From positions 1 to 9,423 of the forward strand of contig JAGBTR010000303.1 of the NCBI GenBank assembly GCA_017631215.1: a stretch of 9,423 nt of DNA. The letters run 5' to 3'. The position numbers and the translations under genes are program-made. A model generated the notes under the pieces. That model was not told the origin of the DNA. It worked only from the letters and a program-made list of their open reading frames with translations, and did not search any database. This DNA comes from Clostridia bacterium (GTDB taxonomy: Bacteria > Bacillota > Clostridia > Oscillospirales > CAG-272). Numbering within the stretch: the first letter of the stretch is position 1; the number at the start of each line of letters is the position of its first letter. This document shows, one piece after another, positions 1 through 5,320 of the stretch.

Positions 1-350
1 ATGGGAATGAGAACGGCAGGCTGAATGGAGGTGACCGTATCGTAGACGGGAACGCCGCTGAAAAATCGCTTATAATAGCCGTCCAGCTCTACGTCGACGT
101 TGTAAAGCGCGTAGGGCAGACCGCTGCTCGGCTGAAAGCTTTGGCTGCGAGGCGGCGCTGAGAGCGGAATGCGTTCGGTTTTGCCGTCGCGGTCGGTCCT
201 CACCGTGCGTATGACCGACCCGCGATAGCCCGTCGCCGCGCTTCCGTGCTCGCGTATCGTCACCGTCGCGCCCTCCAGCGGGATGGCGCCCAGTGCTGTG
301 CTGACACGCACAAGCAGATAGCCCGTGCCGTTCGATTCGTTTGGATTCAT
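1..350 (-). CDS. N-terminal part of a spore cortex-lytic-like / carboxypeptidase-regulatory-like domain protein (partial, runs off the left edge)
   Basis: The first 116 residues are visible and contain no stop. The N-terminus (MNPNESNGTGYLLVRVSTA) leads into a pattern of a beta strand, 'GAIPLEGATVTI', a 'TDRDGKTERIPLSAP' stretch, then 'PYALYNVDVELDGY' and 'PVYDTVTSIQPAVLIP'. This resembles the carboxypeptidase-regulatory-like beta-sandwich that precedes peptidoglycan-binding modules in clostridial cortex-lytic or peptidoglycan-binding proteins, from memory of that family. The catalytic or binding part would lie left of the window, so enzyme activity cannot be judged. No signal peptide is seen. 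The ATG at 350-348 is preceded by AAGGAGG (7-bp match) with a 9-base spacer; a GTG directly before it is a less likely start. It is transcribed alone from its own upstream region, separated from ribF by a terminator. It could instead be another surface protein carrying the same fold. Confidence 0.6.
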   Translation of the reverse strand, partial: MNPNESNGTGYLLVRVSTALGAIPLEGATVTIREHGSAATGYRGSVIRTVRTDRDGKTERIPLSAPPRSQSFQPSSGLPYALYNVDVELDGYYKRFFSGVPVYDTVTSIQPAVLIP

Positions 351-385
351 CACATCAGTCCTCCTTGGTAGCATTTCTGTAACAG

Positions 386-414
386 AATATGCCAAGAGGT
401 ATGAAGCGTGACAA
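386..414 (-). promoter_or_regulatory. Candidate promoter of the left-edge gene
   Basis: On the minus strand TTGTCA (414-409) is followed after 17 bases by CATATT (391-386), a moderate sigma-A match that would start transcription near 379 and leave a leader of about 29 bases. The same bases also read as AC, 16 bases, CATATTCTG, which is close to the mother-cell sigma-K pattern (AC, 16-17 bases, CATAnnnTA). A sporulation promoter would fit a cortex-related product, but the last base pair deviates and the sequence alone does not decide between the two. Confidence 0.35.
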
Positions 415-442
415 AACGCAACGATTCGTTTCATAACGCAAC
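415..442. repeat. 8-bp direct repeat AACGCAAC, 20 bp apart
   Basis: AACGCAAC occurs at 415-422 and again at 435-442. The first copy directly adjoins the -35 candidate (409-414) of the left-edge gene. A spacing of 20 bp places both copies on nearly the same face of the helix, so this may be an activator or repressor site. Two short copies could also be chance. Confidence 0.25.
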
Positions 443-463
443 CTTGCAGATGTGGTTTTGAAG

Positions 464-496
464 AAAAAAGCTTCCACCGCATCTTGGGTGGAAGCT
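464..496 (-). terminator. Rho-independent terminator of the ireB-ribF unit
   Basis: On the minus strand the sequence AGCTTCCACC (496-487) pairs perfectly with GGTGGAAGCT (478-469), giving a 10-bp stem with an 8-base loop. It is followed at once by a T-run (469-464). It begins 7 bases after the ribF stop codon and separates ribF from the left-edge gene. The plus strand also has a CTGCTTTTT tail, but no gene reaches it from that side. Confidence 0.9.
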
Positions 497-503
497 CTGC
501 TTT

Positions 504-1466
504 TTATTGGTGAAAATAGTTTTTGGCGGCCGCAATATCGCCGAGAACGGCAGACCGCAGCGCCTCGACCGACTCGAATCGCCGCTCGTCGCGCAGGCGG
601 TGCAAGAATTCGACGGTGATCGTCTCCCCGTACAGATCGCGATCAAAGTCAAGGATGTGCGTCTCGCAGTTGATGGGGGCGTCCGCGCCGTCTACGGTCG
701 GACGGCGACCAACGTTGCTGACACCAAGATAGGTCTTCTCGCCGATACGGACACGCGAGGCATAGATTCCCGCCGACGGCAGCAGCTTGCCCTCGGGGGC
801 ATTCTGGTTGACGGTGGGCAGCCCCAGCGTGCGGCCGAGCTGTTTGCCGTGTACTACGGGCGCGGTCAGCGAATAGGGACGACCGAGCAGCTGTGCTGCG
901 GTGGACATATCTCCCCGCGCAAGAGCGGCCCGTATGGCGGTCGAGCTGATGACGACCTGCACGCCGTCTACGTCGGCATACTGCGGCGCAACGACGTCCA
1001 CCGCTCCCTCACCGAGCATCTGTCGCAGTTCATATTCCGTGCCGCGTCCGCCCTTGCCAAAGTGATAATTGAAGCCGCAGACCACGTGAACCGCGTGACA
1101 GTCGCGGATGAGAACGTCGCGGACAAACGCTTCGGGAGACAGATCGCGCAGCTTGGAAAAATCGGCAAGCAGGGCATAGTCGAGAGCGTTGCTCTTGAAT
1201 TGTGAGAGCTTTTCCTCGAGCGCGGACAGACACCCATCGGTCAATCCGAAATAGCAGGAGGAGGGGGGCTCAAAGCAAAAGGCGGCGCTTGCCGTGGGGG
1301 CAACGGTACGGGTGCGCTCGTCCGCTTTGTGCGTTGCGTGTGCGAACAGCGTACCGTGCGCCAGATGGATACCGTCGAAATTGCCCAGGGCAAGAACAAG
1401 GTCGCAGGGAGGGCACTCGCAAAAGCGGCCCTTTTTCAGGTCATACGTACGAATCGCGTCAATCAA
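504..1466 (-). CDS. ribF: Bifunctional riboflavin kinase / FAD synthetase (FMN adenylyltransferase)
   Basis: This cytoplasmic enzyme phosphorylates riboflavin to FMN and then adenylylates FMN to FAD. The N-terminal nucleotidyltransferase domain (about 1-185) shows GNFDG (28-32) followed by H34-L-A-H37, 'CGFNYHFGKGG' (130-140) and the ISSTAIR motif (173-179). The C-terminal riboflavin kinase domain (about 190-320) shows GRTLGLPTVN (211-220) with the PTxN signature, 'GVSNVGRRPTV' and the probable catalytic base E268 in 'NCETH'. The length of 320 aa is normal for bacterial RibF. The usual HxGH motif reads H-L-A-H here, a mild change with both histidines kept. The start is TTG: GGAGG sits 8 bases upstream, inside the last codons of ireB, and the ireB stop is only 3 bases before the TTG, so translation is probably coupled. 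The gene ends just before a hairpin terminator. Confidence 0.95.
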   Translation of the reverse strand: MIDAIRTYDLKKGRFCECPPCDLVLALGNFDGIHLAHGTLFAHATHKADERTRTVAPTASAAFCFEPPSSCYFGLTDGCLSALEEKLSQFKSNALDYALLADFSKLRDLSPEAFVRDVLIRDCHAVHVVCGFNYHFGKGGRGTEYELRQMLGEGAVDVVAPQYADVDGVQVVISSTAIRAALARGDMSTAAQLLGRPYSLTAPVVHGKQLGRTLGLPTVNQNAPEGKLLPSAGIYASRVRIGEKTYLGVSNVGRRPTVDGADAPINCETHILDFDRDLYGETITVEFLHRLRDERRFESVEALRSAVLGDIAAAKNYFHQ

Positions 1467-1469
1467 GGA

Positions 1470-1748
1470 TTAGTCCTCCGCGCCTTTACCGCATTTGCTT
1501 TCAAAATAGAAGCCGACGATTTCGGTGAGAAGCTCGTCTCGATCGATGTCGCCGATCAGTGCCCGTGCATTGTCGTAGTTGGTAATATAGGTCGGATCCT
1601 CGGTCAGAAGATAGCCGACGATCTGCATAGACGGGTCGTAGCCCTTTTCCGTAAGGGCGTGATATACGTGCTTGAGTGCCTGCTCAGGCGAGGCTGATTG
1701 CTCTTTTTGCAGTTGATGATCCAAAATCGTCACCTCGTTTTTCGTCAT
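1470..1748 (-). CDS. ireB: IreB-family regulatory phosphoprotein (UPF0297)
   Basis: This 92-residue protein matches the UPF0297/IreB family: 'HVYHALTEKGYDP' (27-39), QIVGYLL (42-48), 'DPTYITNYDNARALI' (51-65) and 'RDELL' (70-74). In Enterococcus faecalis, IreB is a small cytoplasmic dimer phosphorylated on N-terminal threonines by the PASTA kinase IreK, and it influences cephalosporin tolerance. Thr7 in 'EVTILD' aligns with the conserved threonine of the family's DxTxxF-like start; Thr2 is another candidate. A charged tail (KCGKGAED) extends the C-terminus. In many Firmicutes the gene neighbours alaS and ruvX, whereas here it is paired with ribF. The ATG at 1748 has no Shine-Dalgarno sequence and sits about 2-3 bases from the predicted transcription start. 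An internal TTG (codon 9) has GAGGTG before it but would remove the conserved threonine. Confidence 0.92.
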   Translation of the reverse strand: MTKNEVTILDHQLQKEQSASPEQALKHVYHALTEKGYDPSMQIVGYLLTEDPTYITNYDNARALIGDIDRDELLTEIVGFYFESKCGKGAED

Positions 1749-1757
1749 TACAGTTAT

Positions 1758-1786
1758 ATTATATAAGAAAACGGCGCGTTTTTCAA
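1758..1786 (-). promoter_or_regulatory. Sigma-A promoter of ireB-ribF, predicted to give a leaderless mRNA
   Basis: On the minus strand TTGAAA (1786-1781), a 17-base spacer and a perfect TATAAT (1763-1758) form a strong housekeeping promoter. Transcription should begin about 7 bases downstream, near 1751, while the ireB ATG starts at 1748. The resulting leader would be about 2-3 bases, too short to hold a ribosome binding site, and none is seen. Confidence 0.8.
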
Positions 1787-1815
1787 GTGCCTTGGCAAAA
1801 TTTGTTTCGGCACTT
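1785..1815. repeat. Inverted repeat AAGTGCC / GGCACTT overlapping the ireB -35 box
   Basis: AAGTGCC (1785-1791) and GGCACTT (1809-1815) are perfect 7-bp inverted arms separated by 17 bases. One arm overlaps the last two bases of the ireB -35 hexamer (1781-1786). It lies in the 86-bp gap after the hydrolase stop codon. It could be an operator, or a weak hairpin at the end of the hydrolase transcript, although no T-run follows it on the minus strand. Confidence 0.4.
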
Positions 1816-1834
1816 CGCGTCGTTTCTTACGTTT

Positions 1835-2599
1835 TTACAGTTCAATACTCATCAATGGCTCGGGGCGAAGCAGCTCGCCGTTGTAGATCTCAGCCACCGC
1901 GGCAAGGCATTTTTCTCTTGCGCTGAGCGGACCGTGGACAATGGCCAAGCGCTTTGCACCCGCCTCCGAGGCGACCGTTGCTGCATCGATGGCACTGCTG
2001 TGCTTGCTGGGAAGACCGCGCACGTTGCCAAGACCGCCCGAAAACTCGTGGATAAGCAGATCGCAATCCTTGAAAATGGGCGCCAGCGTCGGTCCGTAGG
2101 CGGTGTCGCCGCTCATACCCAGCACCGTTCCGTCTCGCTTGTCCACGATGCGATAGCAGCGTCCGGGGACGGCGTGATCGCTGGGGATGCAGGTGACGGA
2201 CAGCGTTTCGGTCTCAAAGGTATCCTGCTCGGCAAGCGGGACGAGCGTCGGGCGCTTGAGATTGGGCCAAAAACGGTCAGCCTGCAAAAATGCCAGCACG
2301 CCGTCAAAGGCGCGCTCGAGCGTCTCGTTCGGGCCATAGATGGTCAAGGGGCTGACGTCGCGACCGGGAGGGGTCTGCGTCCAATGGAAGATGAGCGAGG
2401 GGAAGGAAATTATATGATCGTGATGCATATGCGTAAAAAGCAGATGGCGGACCGACGTGACGTCGATACCGAGATTTCGCAAATTTCCCGTCACGTTCCA
2501 GCCAACGTCAACGAGCAGCTCGTCATTGATCAGATAACTGGCTGTGTCGTTGCCGCGCGAAGGAATGCAGGTATCGGTTCCGAGAAAGGTGATCTTCAT
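1835..2599 (-). CDS. RNase Z-like metallo-beta-lactamase-fold hydrolase
   Basis: This 254-residue protein starts with the strand-turn 'MKITFLGTDTCIPSRGNDTASYLI', typical of RNase Z-like members. The zinc-binding motif HMHHDH spans 57-62. Further ligand candidates are H142 ('PSDHAVPG'), D165 ('MSGDTAYG'), H200 ('KHSSA') and H222 ('IVHGPLS'), plus D31 and the HE pair at 184-185. The full set supports an active two-zinc hydrolase, probably cytoplasmic since no signal peptide is seen. The substrate cannot be told: it lacks a visible tRNase Z exosite arm, so a phosphodiesterase or other small-molecule hydrolase is as likely as tRNA 3' processing. The ATG at 2599 has AAGGAGG with a 7-base spacer. 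It is divergent from the TerB operon and upstream of ireB. No clear terminator separates it from ireB, so some readthrough is possible. Confidence 0.88.
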   Translation of the reverse strand: MKITFLGTDTCIPSRGNDTASYLINDELLVDVGWNVTGNLRNLGIDVTSVRHLLFTHMHHDHIISFPSLIFHWTQTPPGRDVSPLTIYGPNETLERAFDGVLAFLQADRFWPNLKRPTLVPLAEQDTFETETLSVTCIPSDHAVPGRCYRIVDKRDGTVLGMSGDTAYGPTLAPIFKDCDLLIHEFSGGLGNVRGLPSKHSSAIDAATVASEAGAKRLAIVHGPLSAREKCLAAVAEIYNGELLRPEPLMSIEL

Positions 2600-2632
2600 A
2601 GAAATGCCTCCTTGTGTCAGTTAGGATAAGAA

Positions 2633-2661
2633 ATTATATCATACTCCGAAGAGATTTTCAA
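2633..2661 (-). promoter_or_regulatory. Sigma-A promoter of the metallo-beta-lactamase-fold gene
   Basis: On the minus strand TTGAAA (2661-2656) is followed after 17 bases by TATAAT (2638-2633) with a TGA extension just before it (extended -10). The predicted start near 2626 leaves a leader of about 27 bases containing the AAGGAGG site. It has the same -35, spacing and -10 as the ireB promoter. Confidence 0.85.
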
Positions 2662-2712
2662 GCATAATTCAAAAAAATATGGCAAAGAGACAGAAAGCGC
2701 GCGGACAAGTGA

Positions 2713-2741
2713 TTGACAAGCAGGGAATGTCGTGTTATAAT
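2713..2741 (+). promoter_or_regulatory. Consensus sigma-A promoter of the TerB-SGNH-BrxD-helicase operon
   Basis: TTGACA (2713-2718), a 17-base spacer and TATAAT (2736-2741) match the consensus perfectly, with TGT before the -10 box as an extended -10 element. Transcription should begin near 2748, leaving a leader of about 30 bases. It is back to back with the hydrolase promoter, the two -35 boxes lying about 51 bp apart. I see no inverted repeat that would act as an obvious operator, so expression looks constitutive. Confidence 0.88.
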
Positions 2742-2777
2742 ATATAGATACAAACCGGACGAAAGGAGGGACGCTCA

Positions 2778-4469
2778 ATGAGTGAGGAAAACAAGGACAG
2801 AGCCAAGCAGCTCGACGATTTTTGGGATATTGAAAGCCTTGTGCCAACGTCGCGCAAGGTGCGCCCCGTGCCGCCTCGCCCGACGCAAAAAAGCGGACAT
2901 ATCGTTGCCGTTCAGGTGGATCTGGACCTGCCGCAGACGAAAGCCTCTGCCGACCCGATTCAGGATGCGCCGCTGCCGATGAGCGCCCCCGCGCACTCGC
3001 CCCAAGCAGCACCGACCGCGAAAAAGACCGATGCCCCCATCCTTTGCTATCGCCCCAAGCATCCGCTGATCCGCGAGGTCCGTGTGCTTCCGTGGCGGTC
3101 GGATTTCCACTTTTACGAGCGCTTTTGCCTTACTGCGCGTGAGCTGTTTTCGCGGCAAGGTGAGGTTTGTGAGTGCGTCTCCTTCTTTTCCTATATGCCG
3201 CAGTACGACCAGATGAACCGCGCCCAGCTCGATTGGTATCTTTACTGGCGTGACCAGGTGAGATCGGAGCGCTATTTGCCCACCGACTACAGCTATATTT
3301 TTCTTTATCTGTTTGAGATCATTAACCTGCCGGACAAGATCCCCCCCGCCAAGGGACAACGGATGCTTTGCAATATATGGACACATTATCGCGACGAGCA
3401 TCCGCTTCTCAACCGCTATCTGGCCGATTGGATCTGTGATTATAGTCTCATTCATCAGCTGCCGCCTCCCGCGGACGAGCTGGCGGTCGATTTGAGATTG
3501 ATCGCGACGAGCAGTAGCTTCCGCGAGTTTTATGCTTATCCCACGGGAAGCGATGAAAGCCACGACGCGGCGGTCTATTTGTTGTTCGCAACCAATTACG
3601 ACTACAAAAAGAGTAAGTTCTATCTTGCCGGTGACGAGCAGGCACGCGCGGCACGCAAGCACATCCCCGGTGCTATCTCAACGGTGCTTCGTTCGCTCGA
3701 GAAAGAGGGCGTTGGGCTGACCGATATCAAAATGCAAAAGGCGACGCTGTCGCGCGACTCATTCATCGGTGCGCTTTGCTCGGGTGAGATGAAGCGCCGC
3801 ATCGAGGTCGAATACTGCTCCTTCCAGCGATCCTTTGAGCTGCGTTATCTGATCACCGACATCATCAAATATACCGAGAATCGTTTGCGCCGCTGTTTCG
3901 GCAATAAATCCCAACTGAGCATTTTCGGCTTGCCTGATAAGGTCAAAGCCATTCTCGACGCGTATCTTGAGCACGAGCTTCCGATGACAAAGCGCACGCA
4001 GACACCTCCACGCCCTGAATATGAGGCGCTGTATGACCTTCCTGCGACCGAGGTGTCCTTGGAGCGAGCCGCCGAGATCGAACGTGCCTCGTGGGACGTG
4101 ACCGAGCGCTTGCTTGAGGCATTTGAAGAATCGGTGACGGAATCGAACGAATCCCCGAGCGAGCCGCCTGCGACCGTCGATCCGCCCCCGCAAAGCGTTC
4201 CCGCGCCTTCCGCTTCTCCCACCGACGGGCAACAAGACTCGCCGCTCGCCCCCTACAAGGCGTTTATCGTCGCTGTCCTTCAAGGCGACGCGACCGCCGT
4301 GCGCGCCATTGCGCGTGATATGGGCGTGATGCCCGACGTGCTGCTCGAACAAGTCAACGACGTTGCTGTGGAGCTGATGGGGGACATTCTGCTGGAAAGC
4401 GACGAGAACGGCCGCTATACCGTCATCGAGGACTATGAAGATGACGTCAAGCAAATCTTGAATTTATAA
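2778..4469 (+). CDS. TerB-N / TerB-C domain protein, first gene of a BrxD-helicase operon
   Basis: This 563-residue protein is soluble and multidomain. Residues 1-95 are a disordered, Pro/Ala-rich leader with a distinct motif DDFWDIESLVP (13-23). Residues about 95-245 look like TerB-N, including 'MNRAQLDWYLYWRDQV', 'YLPTDYSYIFLYLFEIINL' and 'HPLLNRYLADWICDY'. Residues about 290-450 and 488-560 look like TerB-C, including 'YDLPATEVSLERAAEIERASWDV' and the closing 'ARDMGVMPDVLLEQVNDVAVELMGD...LLESD' segment, split by a Pro/Ser-rich linker (455-487). The domain calls are from memory of the families. The acidic TerB core domain itself is not evident. Such proteins have been tied to DNA-processing versions of Ter stress systems; a scaffold or sensor role for the ATPase and helicase is inference. 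The start has AAAGGAGG with an 8-base spacer. It is the first gene after a consensus promoter. Confidence 0.8.
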   Translation: MSEENKDRAKQLDDFWDIESLVPTSRKVRPVPPRPTQKSGHIVAVQVDLDLPQTKASADPIQDAPLPMSAPAHSPQAAPTAKKTDAPILCYRPKHPLIREVRVLPWRSDFHFYERFCLTARELFSRQGEVCECVSFFSYMPQYDQMNRAQLDWYLYWRDQVRSERYLPTDYSYIFLYLFEIINLPDKIPPAKGQRMLCNIWTHYRDEHPLLNRYLADWICDYSLIHQLPPPADELAVDLRLIATSSSFREFYAYPTGSDESHDAAVYLLFATNYDYKKSKFYLAGDEQARAARKHIPGAISTVLRSLEKEGVGLTDIKMQKATLSRDSFIGALCSGEMKRRIEVEYCSFQRSFELRYLITDIIKYTENRLRRCFGNKSQLSIFGLPDKVKAILDAYLEHELPMTKRTQTPPRPEYEALYDLPATEVSLERAAEIERASWDVTERLLEAFEESVTESNESPSEPPATVDPPPQSVPAPSASPTDGQQDSPLAPYKAFIVAVLQGDATAVRAIARDMGVMPDVLLEQVNDVAVELMGDILLESDENGRYTVIEDYEDDVKQILNL

Positions 4470-4489
4470 CGATAACGGAGATCAACGAT

Positions 4490-5287
4490 ATGATGAACAT
4501 CAACGAGTTTTATGCCGACCCGAATGAGCAGCCACTCGACCGTATGGTCGCGGACGGCGGCTTTTGCGGCATCTTCCGCACCATCGGCTGCATCGGTGAC
4601 AGCCTTGCCTCGGGTGAGCTGGAATCACTCGACGATCAAGGAAAGCACGGCTTTCACGATCTTTACGACTATTCGTGGGGACAGTATCTGGCGCGTATGT
4701 GCGGTAGCCGTGCCATCAATTTTTCGCGCGGCGGTATGACCGCCAAGGTCTTCTGGGAAAGCTTTGGCGAGAGCTGCGGCTGTTGGTCCGAGGAAAATGC
4801 CTGTCAGGCATATATCATCGCGCTCGGCGTCAACGACCAAAAGGGCATCGCCACAGGCAGTGCCGCCGATATCGACGTTGAGCATCCCGAAAACTGCAAG
4901 GAAACGTTCGCGGGATATCTCGGCCGCATCATCCTTCGTCTGAAATCGCTGCAGCCCAAGGCGAGATTCTTTCTCGTCACGCGCCCCAACGAGGAGACCG
5001 ACGCCGAGCGCCGCGCGCACATCATCCAGCACCATCGGCTGATGCACGAGCTGGCCGCGCTGTTTGATTACACCTACGTGATCGATCTTCTGACATACGG
5101 TCCCGTCTACGGCGAAGAATTCAAAAAGACGTTCTTCCTCGGCGGGCATATGAATCCCGCGGGATATTTGCTGACCGCGCGTATGTTTGCCTCCTATATT
5201 GACTATATCATTCGCAACAAGCCCGACGATTTCACCCAGATCGGCTTCGTCGGCACGCCATACCACAACGTGTCCTACAAATGGTAA
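4490..5287 (+). CDS. Cytoplasmic SGNH/GDSL-family hydrolase
   Basis: This 265-residue protein carries the blocks of SGNH hydrolases: 'CIGDSLASGE' (34-43) with nucleophile S38, 'NFSRGGMTA' (77-85) giving the block II glycine, 'ALGVND' (111-116) with N115, and 'GGHMNPAGY' (218-226) with the catalytic His H220. The usual Asp three residues before the His is Leu217, so it may work as a Ser-His dyad or use an acid elsewhere. Family members remove acyl or acetyl esters from sugars, lipids or peptides; the substrate here is unknown. There is no signal peptide or membrane segment, so it acts inside the cell. The start ATG at 4490 has GGAG with a 9-base spacer; a second ATG follows immediately. It lies 20 bp after the TerB gene and 33 bp before the ATPase gene, on the same strand with no promoter or terminator between, and so is probably cotranscribed. 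Confidence 0.85.
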   Translation: MMNINEFYADPNEQPLDRMVADGGFCGIFRTIGCIGDSLASGELESLDDQGKHGFHDLYDYSWGQYLARMCGSRAINFSRGGMTAKVFWESFGESCGCWSEENACQAYIIALGVNDQKGIATGSAADIDVEHPENCKETFAGYLGRIILRLKSLQPKARFFLVTRPNEETDAERRAHIIQHHRLMHELAALFDYTYVIDLLTYGPVYGEEFKKTFFLGGHMNPAGYLLTARMFASYIDYIIRNKPDDFTQIGFVGTPYHNVSYKW

Positions 5288-5320
5288 GACGCGCATATCA
5301 AACGAAGCGGAGGAATGCTT

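Noticed and set aside
1676..2629. 317-residue plus-strand reading frame opposite the metallo-beta-lactamase-fold gene
   Set aside because: It overlaps parts of two well-supported minus-strand genes, crosses their promoters and shows no recognisable domain.
2775..3662. 295-residue minus-strand reading frame opposite the TerB-like gene
   Set aside because: It lies wholly antisense to a gene with recognisable domains, has no ribosome site and shows no family motif. GC-rich third positions explain it.
5315..5320. ATG at 5315 as the start of the BrxD-type ATPase
   Set aside because: It is only one base after GGAGG, too close for initiation. The in-frame ATG at 5321 has a 7-base spacer.
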